A model generated the notes under the pieces. That model searched no databases, was not told the origin of the DNA, and was given only the letters and a program-made list of their open reading frames with translations. From Micromonospora coerulea (GTDB lineage Bacteria > Actinomycetota > Actinomycetes > Mycobacteriales > Micromonosporaceae), in assembly GCF_016598485.1 (NCBI RefSeq), contig NZ_JAEMUW010000002.1:372001-436000 (forward strand): a stretch of 64,000 bases of DNA. Reading direction: 5' to 3'. Positions 8,829 to 17,052 of this stretch are shown here, piece after piece. Numbering within the stretch: the first letter of the stretch is position 1; each line of letters begins with the position of its first letter. Position numbers and translations under genes: made by a program.

Positions 8829-9248
8829 TCACTGCCGTGCGGCGCGTCGCTCCAACCAGTAGCCGACGAGCGCGAGCGCGATCAGGGCGTCCTGGGTGAC
8901 CAACGAGGCCGGCAGTCCGAGCAGCCGCATCGGGCGCCCGCCCTCCTCGTAAGGAGACGTTCCAGGCACGGCGAGGGTCACGTTGAAGGCGCCATAGCGC
9001 AGCACCGGCAGCAGCGCGGCCACCCCGGTCGCAAGCCCCCGCTCCTGCTGTCCATCGCGGGTGACCAGCCAGAGCATCATCAGCCCGGACCAGCTTGCGC
9101 CGACCACCTCCGCGGTACCGTGCCAGCGGGCGTGCGGCCCGTAACCCGGCCCGAAGGTGTGGCGGCGGTTCCAGTCAGCCATCCACGGCACCAGCGTCAT
9201 CGCTGCCCCACTCGCAACGAGCAGGTACCGACCCCACCTTGATCGCAT
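8829..9248 (-). CDS. Small integral membrane protein
   Basis: The product has 139 residues from ATG 9248 with a GAGGGAG ribosome site. Hydrophobic segments are seen at about residues 8-24, 52-66, 73-92 and 110-130 (QDALIALALVGYWL), so three to four membrane helices. The loop between the first two is rich in His, Gly and Tyr (HTFGPGYGPHARWHG). The family is not recognised. It stands alone between the cyanophycin operon and the second DUF4240 repeat. Confidence 0.65.
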   Translation of the reverse strand: MRSRWGRYLLVASGAAMTLVPWMADWNRRHTFGPGYGPHARWHGTAEVVGASWSGLMMLWLVTRDGQQERGLATGVAALLPVLRYGAFNVTLAVPGTSPYEEGGRPMRLLGLPASLVTQDALIALALVGYWLERRAARQ

Positions 9249-9329
9249 GGGTACTCCCTCACGCGCGACTTGTCGACAGGTCCCTCTCCATCGTCGGCCG
9301 GTTGACCGTCAACCCGACACACATCCACA

Positions 9330-9590
9330 AAGTCGAGCAGATGAGAACGGGGTGCGCGCCACGGCGCTCACGCAGGAATGCCTCACGCCCGTCGCTTCGA
9401 TCCAGCGCGGCGCGATGCCTCGATGAGGTCCCAAAACTCGTCCACCTTCATGGCGCCAGCCTGGATCGGCAGCACCGAGTCAGGACCAAACGCCCACCGA
9501 GAATGATCGCTGTGTGCGACGCATTCATCGCGGCGGCCACTCGACACCCAGACATCCGCTCGATGGCAGGACACGGCGTCCGGTCGAGCA
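9330..9590. repeat. Diverged direct repeat, copy 2, with a DUF4240 5' fragment
   Basis: This is homologous to 961-1229. On the minus strand it still encodes MKVDEFWDLIEASRRAGSKR from about 9451. A small deletion then shifts the frame, and similarity ends within about 45 codons (around 9330). It also carries the 140 bp found upstream of the gene in copy 1. It is a truncated, non-functional copy. Confidence 0.8.
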
Positions 9591-9662
9591 ACGCCCGGCT
9601 ACATGCCGTGACGGCGACCCGAAGTCGATCGCACACGGTCGGCGGCAGGTGCGGTTATCTGA

Positions 9663-10493
9663 TCAAGGTATCTGCAGGACGGGACGCACCGGGGTCTCAC
9701 CGGTAAGGCCGCCGTCGTAGACGGCCTCCGCCAGGTCTGGGTCGCGGTAGGCGGTGGCGAGGGTGAGCCAGGTTAAAAAGTCGCCGTAGCCCCCGCAGAG
9801 TGCGGAGCCGCCGTCGCCGCCGCACAGGACCGCCGGGTCGGTGGTGAACTCGGCCCGGTACGGGTCGTCGCCGATGACCAGGCCGAACAAGTTCGGTTCT
9901 TGGATGAGGGGCACCTCGCCGTAGGGTTCGCCCTCGGGATACTCGTCGCCCCAGCGGAAGAGGTTGGTGGCCCCGCCTGCGCAGGCGTACTCCCATTCGT
10001 CGGGAGTCGGCGGTCGTAGACCGCAGCGCTCGAGTCCGGCCATCAGCCAGGCGTGGTCGTACTCCGCGTGGCTGTCGTCGTGACCGGCCTCGTCAGATGC
10101 CAGCAGCGCGTCGGTCTCCTCGGAGCGGACCGCGACGAGCCGGGCCGGTAGAAACACGTGGCGCGGCGGCGAGGTCGCCTCGGCTACGAAATGGTTGAGT
10201 GGCCGGGTCAGGTCGTACTCTGCGACGGCCTCGGTGAAGTCGGCGAGCTGCCGGGCGCTGGGAACGAAACGGTCGGCGTCATGGCCGAGCCGCACGGTGC
10301 CGCCTGGCACCAAGGCGAAGCGGATACCGTCGCGATCGAAGAATGCAACCCGGCCGGTCCGGCCGGCGTACGCATGCGGACCTGTGCCAGCGAGACGGGC
10401 GTCGGTGCTACGCGCGATGGCGGCGGCGGTGCGGCTGGCGGCCTCGTCGGATAGGTCCAACCAAGCGGTCAATGTGAGATCGGCGTGCGACAC
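9663..10493 (-). CDS. SUMF1/formylglycine-enzyme-like domain protein
   Basis: In this 276-residue protein the central part reads RPPTPDEWEYACAGGATN followed by FRWGDEYP and EPNLFGLVIG. This is the LPTEAEWEYAARGG..YPWG signature of the FGE-sulfatase (SUMF1/EgtB/PvdO) fold, with an N-terminal extension of about 150 residues. Members include formylglycine-generating enzymes and non-haem iron sulfoxide synthases, but many family members are uncharacterised. The C-terminal part is short and lacks the usual active-site Cys-rich core I would want to see, so catalysis is doubtful. No sulfatase is nearby. Role unknown. Confidence 0.7.
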   Translation of the reverse strand: MSHADLTLTAWLDLSDEAASRTAAAIARSTDARLAGTGPHAYAGRTGRVAFFDRDGIRFALVPGGTVRLGHDADRFVPSARQLADFTEAVAEYDLTRPLNHFVAEATSPPRHVFLPARLVAVRSEETDALLASDEAGHDDSHAEYDHAWLMAGLERCGLRPPTPDEWEYACAGGATNLFRWGDEYPEGEPYGEVPLIQEPNLFGLVIGDDPYRAEFTTDPAVLCGGDGGSALCGGYGDFLTWLTLATAYRDPDLAEAVYDGGLTGETPVRPVLQIP

Positions 10494-10652
10494 GTGCGCA
10501 TTATGCCTGCGGGACGTGCTTCGGACAGGGTCGATAAGCCGGGCGGACCACCCGGGACGTGATGGACCTCGGCGACTCGGCGCGCACGGTACACGGCAGA
10601 AGAGGATGCCCGCAGGCTTCAGGCGCGGTTTGTATGACGCACACGCTCACGC

Positions 10653-11591
10653 TCACGCATCGAACAGCACCTGCACCGCCCCGGCGAGCCTGACCAGCCA
10701 CGGTCCGGCGTCGGCGCCCGACGGGACGGGACCGTCAATTGCCCAGCTTCGGACCGTGTCCGGGCTGAGAACGGCCGTGCCGAGCACCAGGCGGCGCAGG
10801 TGGCGGGACACCCGGATGCCGTCGAGCTCCGCGAGCAGCACCGCGTCGTACAGGTCCTTCGCCGCGGAAACCCCCTTCTCGGCCTGGTCGGTGCAGAGCC
10901 ATTGCAACTTCCAGGCCAGTGACAGCTCCCGACTCGCCGTCCACAGAGCCGCGGGGGGCCGGCCGTCACGGCGCGGCACGGCGGTGAGCACCGGCGGCTC
11001 GGGTAGACGTTCGTCGTACGCGAAATCGAGCTGAACACTTCCTGCGGAACCGTCCGGCGCGTGCCACGGGATATGCAGCCGGACACCCGCTCCGCCGTAG
11101 GAGTCCCCATACTCGGTGTATCCCCACGTCGCGTCACGATCGGCCGCTTCAGCGTCGAGCCGAATACCGCTGTCGGCGTAGGGCTGGCGCGCCACCAGCT
11201 CGAGCAACTCGTCGTGCGGGCGATCCAGTTCCTCGACTGCGGACAGCCAGCCCAGCCCCTCCGGCGGCAACCGCGGGTGCTGTCCGCCGGTCTCGAACTC
11301 CTCGAACGTCCAGATCTCGTTGCGGGCCGCCCCGTGGGCTGCCTCCGGCCAATGCTGGACAGGATCCAGCCCGGGCAGGTACGGATACGGGTCCCGGTCG
11401 TCGCGCGGAACGAAAGCCAGTGGCCGCACCACCCAGTCGATGTCCCCCGGCGGTCGAGCCTGCTCACCGACCCACGCTGGCATTGTCAGGCTGCCGCGCA
11501 GGACGAGAGTGTCGGCGCAGCGCGACTCGGCGACCAGACCTAGCAGGTGATCAAGCACTGCCCGGTGCGCACCGTCCACCGGACCGGTCAT
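10653..11591 (-). CDS. AbiEii-type nucleotidyltransferase
   Basis: The protein has 312 residues. The N-terminal LRGSLTMPAW followed by PGDIDWVV is the RGS...DID core of the AbiEii/AbiGii (DUF1814) nucleotidyltransferase group. KLQWLC and KDLYDAVLLAEL correspond to the later K and K-D-L-x-D motifs. In AbiE and related systems the nucleotidyltransferase is the toxic half of an abortive-infection or toxin-antitoxin pair. Its start overlaps the stop of the upstream gene (ATGA at 11591-11588), so the two are coupled. No AbiEi-type winged-helix antitoxin is present; the partner is a different protein. Confidence 0.8.
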   Translation of the reverse strand: MTGPVDGAHRAVLDHLLGLVAESRCADTLVLRGSLTMPAWVGEQARPPGDIDWVVRPLAFVPRDDRDPYPYLPGLDPVQHWPEAAHGAARNEIWTFEEFETGGQHPRLPPEGLGWLSAVEELDRPHDELLELVARQPYADSGIRLDAEAADRDATWGYTEYGDSYGGAGVRLHIPWHAPDGSAGSVQLDFAYDERLPEPPVLTAVPRRDGRPPAALWTASRELSLAWKLQWLCTDQAEKGVSAAKDLYDAVLLAELDGIRVSRHLRRLVLGTAVLSPDTVRSWAIDGPVPSGADAGPWLVRLAGAVQVLFDA

Positions 11592-12211
11592 CCGCGCTGA
11601 GCCGACTCGTCGAACCAGCCTGCGTCCCAGGCGAGGTTGTCGTCAAGAAGCACGAACTCCTCCTCGACCTCGGCGATATCCAGATTCTCCGTCGCCAGCG
11701 CGGTCAGCAGCTCGTCCAGCGCGCGGCGTGCTTCGTCGCGCCCGACACCGTGGCAGCGCTGAGTAACGAAGCGCTCCCGTCGTCCGTCCGCGCGGACCCG
11801 CCGGGCATTGCGGGACAGCTGTGCCGCATGCCGCCGGCTCAGCTCACGAATCGGCGTCAGCGCCACGTCGGCGGCCATGACCAGCTTGACGTGATGCTCG
11901 AAGTAACCGTCCGGCACCATGGCAGCCTCAACGGAGGTAGCCGGCACCTCGTCGTTGAACGGCGCGGCCTCGATCTTGACTCGTACGACGGTGAAACCCT
12001 CGGCCTGCAGATGCCGGCGTATCTCCCGCACGGTCGCCAGCTCCCCGTCCAGCGTGCCGCCGCCGCGCCAGGTCAGCATCGGCTGGTCGGGCTGATCGCC
12101 ACGATCCAGCACGATCCGTGTGTACTTGACCTGCCGTTGTTCGGCCCACCAGCGCAGGCGCTCCAGATCGACGCCAGTCGCGACGGTCAGATGCGTCTCG
12201 TAGTGATCCAC
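11588..12211 (-). CDS. Conserved unknown protein coupled to the AbiEii-type gene
   Basis: The product has 207 residues. It starts DHYETHLTV, has TRIVLDRGDQPDQPMLTWRG and VVRVKIEAAPFND, then YFEHHVKLVM, RHAAQLSRNARR and RFVTQRCHGVG, and ends in an acidic region (IAEVEEEFVLLDDN). I recall similar proteins in actinobacteria next to AbiEii-type genes, but no function is established. It has no helix-turn-helix and no membrane segment. The 4-nt overlap with the nucleotidyltransferase suggests equimolar expression and a physical or antitoxin-like relation, which is inference. Confidence 0.65.
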   Translation of the reverse strand: MDHYETHLTVATGVDLERLRWWAEQRQVKYTRIVLDRGDQPDQPMLTWRGGGTLDGELATVREIRRHLQAEGFTVVRVKIEAAPFNDEVPATSVEAAMVPDGYFEHHVKLVMAADVALTPIRELSRRHAAQLSRNARRVRADGRRERFVTQRCHGVGRDEARRALDELLTALATENLDIAEVEEEFVLLDDNLAWDAGWFDESAQRG

Positions 12212-12330
12212 GGCCGCACGCTAGCGCGCGGGCAGGACAAGGCCCAAAGGCTGCGCCATGGAGCACGCAGCGACCGGTTCGTGGCATCTCTGAGCTCCTG
12301 TCGACCTCATCGATGTCCAAGAGCATGAAC

Positions 12331-13302
12331 TCAAGGCGCGATGCCGAATGGGCCCATCCTGCCGTAGTCCAGGCGCAAGGCTTCTGCCATCGTCCATGCG
12401 TTCGGCAGGGTGAACAGGTCGGCGCCGCCTAAGCGCTCTGTCCATCGTGGAACGAGCTGGTCAGCCGCCTGCGCGGCCACGGCGTCTAGGTAGGCTTTGA
12501 AAACGGCCCAGGCATTGGCGGTGTCGACTGGTGCCATGATCTCATTCAGATCGACCGAGGAGAGCGCTGCCTCGGTGGTGGAACGCAGGTCATTCATGTA
12601 CTCGATTTGCGTCCGTATGTCGTCCGGAGTGCCGGGTCGGTTGACGTGTCCGCCGACCAGCTTCTCGAACGGGTAGCCGAGTGCCTGCTCGTGGGCGTTG
12701 ACGAAGCCCGGGATGTTCGCGGAGACCGCGAGGTTCGAGAACGGAACCCAGCCGGGGAAGATCACGTCTACGAGCATCAAGACGCGTTGCTTCGGGGCGT
12801 AGATGAAGATGTTTCCCTCGGCGTGGTTGGGGCCCTTGTAGTCGAGCTGCAGGCTGTGGTCTCCCGCGTCGATCGTCAGGGTGTCGTCGAACACATGTGT
12901 CGGCAGGGGGCGGTTCGGGTCGTCGAGCGCTGCAAGCCGTTCCGCCGTGATGCGTTGGGCATAGCGTGGCACCTCATCGGGGTAGACCGAGATCGCTCCG
13001 ACGTGGTCTGAATGCTGGTGGCTGTAGACGACGTGGGTGATTGAGCGGCTCGTCACGCTACGGATCGCTCGGAGGATGTTGTGGCCGAGGGTCGGTGGCG
13101 CGTCGACAGCGATCACGCCCTCGTCCGTGACGACGAACATCATGTTGTACATACCCTCACCGAGGAAGAAGACACCGTCGGCGATCTCCTCCAGGGCATA
13201 GCCGGCCTTGGAAATCTCGGGCCCTTGGGCAGCCTGCGGCACAGGAGCTTTCGGCATCTTCCGCGCGCGTTCAGCAGCGTCGGCGTACGGGGTCATCGAC
13301 AT
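12331..13302 (-). CDS. MBL-fold metallo-hydrolase
   Basis: From ATG 13302 (SMTPYADAAERARKMPK) the product has 323 residues; further upstream codons in the frame look non-coding. The zinc-binding motif YSHQHSDHVGA (HxHxDH) and the later GPNHAEGN and VGGHVNRPG supply the other ligands of a metallo-beta-lactamase fold. VIAVDAPPTLG is the usual strand before the motif. There is no signal peptide. The group contains broad hydrolases related to quinoprotein-relay and alkyl-sulfatase-like enzymes; the substrate is unknown. It is transcribed in the same direction as the ArsR gene 340 bp upstream. Confidence 0.85.
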   Translation of the reverse strand: MSMTPYADAAERARKMPKAPVPQAAQGPEISKAGYALEEIADGVFFLGEGMYNMMFVVTDEGVIAVDAPPTLGHNILRAIRSVTSRSITHVVYSHQHSDHVGAISVYPDEVPRYAQRITAERLAALDDPNRPLPTHVFDDTLTIDAGDHSLQLDYKGPNHAEGNIFIYAPKQRVLMLVDVIFPGWVPFSNLAVSANIPGFVNAHEQALGYPFEKLVGGHVNRPGTPDDIRTQIEYMNDLRSTTEAALSSVDLNEIMAPVDTANAWAVFKAYLDAVAAQAADQLVPRWTERLGGADLFTLPNAWTMAEALRLDYGRMGPFGIAP

Positions 13303-13640
13303 TTCTGATCCACTCCCTGACGCTCGCCACTGGGTTCGCGAAGGACTGCTCGTATGCGCGTTCGACACGTTCTGGGCCCGATGGAGTACGGCCACGACCG
13401 TCGATCATTCAGGCGAGCGTCGCGCCCCGCAGCCGTATGGCCCCAGGCTCACCCTCGTGAGGGACTACGGGTATGGGTAAGACGGTGCCGTTCGCGGCTG
13501 ATGCTGATACGCGCGGCGGGCTTGGCGCTGTGTCTGGTCGACAACGGCGTCATCCCCGCCGATGAGAACACCGCCTGGCGGCCCACAGCATCAGTCCGCG
13601 GCGTCGATGCCGGAGTGAAGGGCGGTGGAATTGCCACCCG
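13303..13640. other. Gene-free spacer
   Basis: No frame here has a recognisable product on either strand. It lies between the ArsR regulator and the MBL hydrolase and presumably carries the hydrolase promoter. No clear operator is seen. Confidence 0.4.
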
Positions 13641-13988
13641 TCAGCGGTTTCTCCGCGCTGATCGCTTGCGTGGCGGGGTCAGCAGATCCGCAACCGTGGC
13701 GATCGCGCTCGGCACCAGCCGGTAGTACGCCCAGACACCGCGCTTCTCCCGCTCCAGCAGGCCGGCCTCAGTGAGGATGCGCAGGTGGTGACTGACCGTG
13801 GGCTGCGAGAGCCCGAGCGGCGCAGTCAGGTCTGAGACCGACGCCTCGCCCTCGGGGGCTGACTGGATCAGGCTGAGCAGCCGCAGCCGAGCGGGATCCG
13901 CGAAGGCCTTCAGGACCCCGGCGAGCCGCTCGGCATCGGCACGTTTGATCGGCTCACCGGCGAGCGGCGAGACTTGAGGCCTAGTCAT
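13641..13988 (-). CDS. ArsR/SmtB-family regulator
   Basis: This is a winged-helix protein of 115 residues from ATG 13988; starts at 14018 or 14039 in the same frame cannot be excluded. LKAFADPARLRLLSLI is the ArsR helix 2-3 region. LGLSQPTVSHHLRIL is the recognition helix, and KRGVWAYYRLVP forms the wing. There is no obvious metal-binding CxC motif, so the inducer may not be a metal. The C-terminus is strongly basic (PPRKRSARRNR). Possible targets are itself or the MBL hydrolase downstream. Confidence 0.85.
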   Translation of the reverse strand: MTRPQVSPLAGEPIKRADAERLAGVLKAFADPARLRLLSLIQSAPEGEASVSDLTAPLGLSQPTVSHHLRILTEAGLLEREKRGVWAYYRLVPSAIATVADLLTPPRKRSARRNR

Positions 13989-14182
13989 TCCAGCCGATGC
14001 ATTTCCCACATATGCCATCCTTCCACCAGCAGCATCCACCCACGCGCATATCGGCGCTGCACGATGCTTGCGCAGTGAACTGGACGGCCTGGCGGCGCGA
14101 CAGTCCCACGAGCGGCCATGAGCGTGCGGACCGCGCGTACACGATCACGAGCAGGTACCGAGCGGCGTGGCAGAATGCGGCC

Positions 14183-14482
14183 ATGGGTAGCGACGTCCCG
14201 CCCGAGGTGAGCGCCTTGGCGATCAACGTTCCGATCCCGGAAGCGCTTCGCTGGACGGACACTCGCCGCGGTGAGACATTCACCCTGACCACGCTCAACG
14301 TTCGGCTGCTCCCGGACGGGCACCTTGCGGCGAAGGCCTACGGCCGTCCGACGGCCGGCGGCCGCGGTACCTATGTGTCATTCCCCGTCCCCGATCGGGC
14401 CGAGCTGGCGGTCCTCATCGCTGAAGCTGCCGGTCGCGCCGGCGAGCTCTGGATCGCCCACCGCGGGCTCAACTCGGCATGA
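14183..14482 (+). CDS. Unknown 99-residue protein
   Basis: The start at ATG 14183 is preferred because upstream codons overlap the divergent ArsR start region and are low in coding character. The protein has an alternating strand pattern (FTLTTLNVRLLPDGHLAAKAYG) followed by a helix (RAELAVLIAEAAGRAGELW). No known motif. Probably a small cytosolic protein; function unknown. Confidence 0.55.
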   Translation: MGSDVPPEVSALAINVPIPEALRWTDTRRGETFTLTTLNVRLLPDGHLAAKAYGRPTAGGRGTYVSFPVPDRAELAVLIAEAAGRAGELWIAHRGLNSA

Positions 14483-14613
14483 CTGCGCAACTCCATTAGA
14501 CGAGGATGGCCGACTCCCGGCCAATGGGTGGGCAGACCTACGTGAGGCCGCCTGCTCTGGACAAGCGCTGACACGATGACGGCCACAGTCCAGACGCGCG
14601 AGGGACGGACGGC

Positions 14614-15324
14614 GTGCAGATCATCGAGGTGACCGATCTCGGGGTCCGGTCGGCGGTTATCCGGCTGCGGCGTCGTGAGACAGCGCTTCAGTTCGTGCTG
14701 TATCCAATGATCCACATGGCGAACCCGGCGTTCTATGCGGCAGTGACCACCCGGCTCAAGCGGGCGAACGTCGTAGTGGCCGAGGGCGTGGGTGCCGGCC
14801 GGCGGAAGCGCTCGGTGCTGGTCGGCGCGCTGACGCTCAGCTACACCGTGCTTCGGTTCAATCGACGGGCGAAGCTGGTCGAGCAGGACATCGACTACGC
14901 GGCGCTCGGCGTTCCGGTGGTCCGCCCCGACGTCAGCTTGGAGGAGTTCGCGGCCGGCTGGCGGCGAGTGCCGCTGGCGCACCGGTTGATGATGTGGTGC
15001 GTGCTGCCATTCGTCGTGGTGGCCCGACTGTTCGGCGGCACCCGCATGATCTGGTCGCGTTCGATGGAGCAGAACGACCTGCCCTCACCGGAAGAGGAGG
15101 ACCTCGCCGACCGGTCGCCCAAACTGGAGGCTGCCTTCCGCGGTGAACGCGACGAGCGGCTGCTGGCCGTGCTCTGCCGTCTGCACGAGGAGCGCAGCGG
15201 GGAGGACATCGAGGTCGCTGTCGTCTACGGTGCTGCCCACGTGCCCGCTATCGTGCTCGGGTTGATGAACCGGTACGGCTACCGGCCACGCTCCGCCGAC
15301 TGGCTGACCGTCGCCGACGTGTGA
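14614..15324 (+). CDS. TraB/GumN-like domain protein
   Basis: The product has 236 residues from GTG 14614. It begins with strands and a helix (LQFVLYPMIHMANPAFY) followed by RLKRANVVVAEGVG. It ends with AVVYGAAHVPAIVLGLMNRYGYR, matching the two conserved ends of the TraB/GumN/EreA-like fold, where a Gx-H motif near the C-terminus is thought to be catalytic or metal binding. A hydrophobic segment (MMWCVLPFVVVARLFGG, about 128-145) could be a membrane anchor. Members range from putative metallo-proteases to pheromone shutdown proteins. Exact role unknown. Confidence 0.6.
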   Translation: MQIIEVTDLGVRSAVIRLRRRETALQFVLYPMIHMANPAFYAAVTTRLKRANVVVAEGVGAGRRKRSVLVGALTLSYTVLRFNRRAKLVEQDIDYAALGVPVVRPDVSLEEFAAGWRRVPLAHRLMMWCVLPFVVVARLFGGTRMIWSRSMEQNDLPSPEEEDLADRSPKLEAAFRGERDERLLAVLCRLHEERSGEDIEVAVVYGAAHVPAIVLGLMNRYGYRPRSADWLTVADV

Positions 15325-15422
15325 CCGGGACCGACGAAACGTCCTCGTGTCGAGCGTCGCGTTGGGTACGGCCCAGGCCGGGTAAGCGCGCAGCGACCAA
15401 GCCTAGGACCAGGGAGGCAAAG

Positions 15423-15658
15423 TTGAACTACGACAAGTCAGACGTCGAGGTCGTCTACCGGCGCGGTGACTGGAACAGCTGGAGCGACTCGTGCGGTGGC
15501 TCGAACGCGGTCTCAGCCGCGACCAGCAGGCGGACAACGAGCTCAGCGAGGCTGAATCGCGGCAACTGCTGAACGGCTTACGCACGCTCGACCAAAAGGG
15601 CGAACGCTTCACTGACGACCCCGTCGGCGCCTACCGCGCCCTGCAGTCCGTCCAGTGA
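15423..15658 (+). pseudogene. Small gene with a one-base deletion
   Basis: A TTG at 15423 behind AGGGAGG opens LNYDKSDVEVVYRRGD. In the next frame, reading resumes as LEQLERLVRWLERGLSRDQQ, then NELSEAESRQLLNGL and DPVGAYRALQSVQ before TGA 15658. Restoring one C in GGTGA(C)CTGGAACAG fuses them into one product of about 78 residues. Either a real frameshift or a sequencing error is possible. If translated separately, only the second part could start, at GTG 15491. It lies 16 bp before the next small gene, so probably one operon. Confidence 0.55.
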
Positions 15659-15674
15659 CCCGAGGGAGGATCCC

Positions 15675-15893
15675 ATGGCACGCGATCGTGCGGAGATGAC
15701 GACCGGCCAGCTGCGCAAGGAGGCTCAGCGGGCTGGCATCGACAACACCGACCAGTTGAACAAGGACGAGATGATCGACGCGCTCGGCGGGTCGACCAAC
15801 GTCAACCGCGGCGGCGGCCAAACCCAAAAGGATCCGAAGCCGAAGGGGGTAAGCCCGAAGGACTACAAGAACCTGCCGGGCAATCAGACCTGA
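15675..15893 (+). CDS. Small Rho-N/SAP-like domain protein
   Basis: The product has 72 residues from ATG 15675 with a GGGAGGAT ribosome site. Residues 8-38 (MTTGQLRKEAQRAGIDNTDQ and on to KDEMIDAL) match the helix-extended-helix pattern of Rho N-terminal or SAP-like nucleic acid binding domains. The tail is Lys-, Gly- and Pro-rich and probably disordered. Small stand-alone proteins of this kind are common in actinomycetes; DNA or RNA binding is the likely role, by inference. Confidence 0.7.
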   Translation: MARDRAEMTTGQLRKEAQRAGIDNTDQLNKDEMIDALGGSTNVNRGGGQTQKDPKPKGVSPKDYKNLPGNQT

Positions 15894-15903
15894 CCCGGAT
15901 CGG

Positions 15904-15925
15904 CGTCTCGCCCAGCGGCGAGACG
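15904..15925 (+). terminator. Hairpin after the small-gene pair
   Basis: CGTCTCGCC and GGCGAGACG form a perfect 9-bp stem with a CAGC loop, 11 bp after the stop codon. There is no U-run, as is common for terminators in GC-rich actinomycetes. Confidence 0.5.
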
Positions 15926-16030
15926 TCGAACGTCTGGATCGAGACCCCACCCCCGGGCTGCCCGCAAGCGAGCGTTCCGGGCGGCAAGCGCCGCTGGCAA
16001 CCCGCCCTCACCGGAAGGTTGCACTTCACT

Positions 16031-16153
16031 TCACCCGACTGACGTGCCATCGGTCCGCCGCGTCAGGTAGCCGGGGCTGCCCTGGTCAGCGGGCGGCGTA
16101 GAGCCTGCGGAGCGCTTTTGCTCCTCCTTCAGCGCACGGTCGTCCGGCGGCAC
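16031..16153 (-). CDS. Possible 40-residue hydrophilic protein
   Basis: GTG 16153 with GGGAG six bases upstream opens a 40-codon frame with a natural-looking composition (RALKEEQKRSAGSTPPADQG, ending TSVG). It is co-directional with the hemerythrin gene 140 bp upstream. No similarity is known. It may be a chance frame. Confidence 0.3.
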   Translation of the reverse strand: MPPDDRALKEEQKRSAGSTPPADQGSPGYLTRRTDGTSVG

Positions 16154-16293
16154 CCGTCGCTCCCGTCGATCATCGGCGGCCAGTCAGTCGGCCCGCTGCG
16201 GGATCGTGGTGTCCGTCGTGCCGGGCGGGATCACTACCCGGCATGACGGCCGCCGCGATGGCGTCCCCGCCCCCCGGCGACCAGGCGCGTCCC

Positions 16294-16776
16294 TCAAGCG
16301 CCCTTGAGGACTCGGGGCTGAGTCGGCGTGGTGGGTGCCTTCCGCCTGATCTCGGCCAACTGTTTGCCCAGGTCCTGCAACTGCTCGGCGGTCAGTCCCT
16401 CGCGCACGGCCGGGAAGAACACCTGCTCTTCTTCCTCGATGTGTTGCAGCGTCGTCGTGATCAGCACCATGGCCTTGGCGTCGAAATTCTCGTCCTGCTG
16501 GGTCATCCCGGCGAGTTCGAAGCAGAGCACATCGACCAGGTGGTGCTCCTCGAAGGCTTGCAGCACGTCGGCCTCGAGATCGGGCAACATCATCCGCGTC
16601 GCCGGATACATGCACTGCTCCTCGATGTAGGAGTGTGCGGTCAGGGCTTGGACGATCTGCTGGACAACCTCCCCCCGCTTCTTCGTCGTGCCGTCCCCGC
16701 TCTCCTCGAAAGCTTGGAACAGCTTCCGCATCTTGTCGTGCTCGGCGGTCAGCAACTCGATGGCGTCGTTGGGCAT
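16294..16776 (-). CDS. Hemerythrin-like HHE-domain protein
   Basis: From ATG 16776, with GAGGAGGAG just upstream, the product has 160 residues. Iron ligands of the four-helix HHE fold are visible: H in LTAEHDKM, H and E in HSYIEEQCMYP, the H-H of EEHHLVDVL and H plus E in LQHIEEEEQVFFP. These bind a di-iron centre that in relatives senses or carries O2, NO or peroxide. The C-terminal tail (RRKAPTTPTQP) is probably flexible. Cytosolic; the physiological role is not known. Confidence 0.85.
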   Translation of the reverse strand: MPNDAIELLTAEHDKMRKLFQAFEESGDGTTKKRGEVVQQIVQALTAHSYIEEQCMYPATRMMLPDLEADVLQAFEEHHLVDVLCFELAGMTQQDENFDAKAMVLITTTLQHIEEEEQVFFPAVREGLTAEQLQDLGKQLAEIRRKAPTTPTQPRVLKGA

Positions 16777-17052
16777 GGGCTCCTCCTCGGCGGCTTTGGG
16801 GGCCTGCACGAGCTTAACGTTGCAATCCCCGCATTCGGGATGTTTACGGCATCACGGCCCCCCTGGTTCGTTCCTCGGCGGCATGTTCCGCCGCTGCGCC
16901 CCATGAGGCAGTGCGCCGAAGGCGGTTTGGATCGGACGAGCGACGGCGCATCCCGTCGCCGCGCATGGACTGTTCGAGTTACCCCTGCCGTCGTTTTGCC
17001 CGCTGTCGGCAGATATGTCCTACGGTGAGGGCTAGGACGTCAGGGGGCTGTC

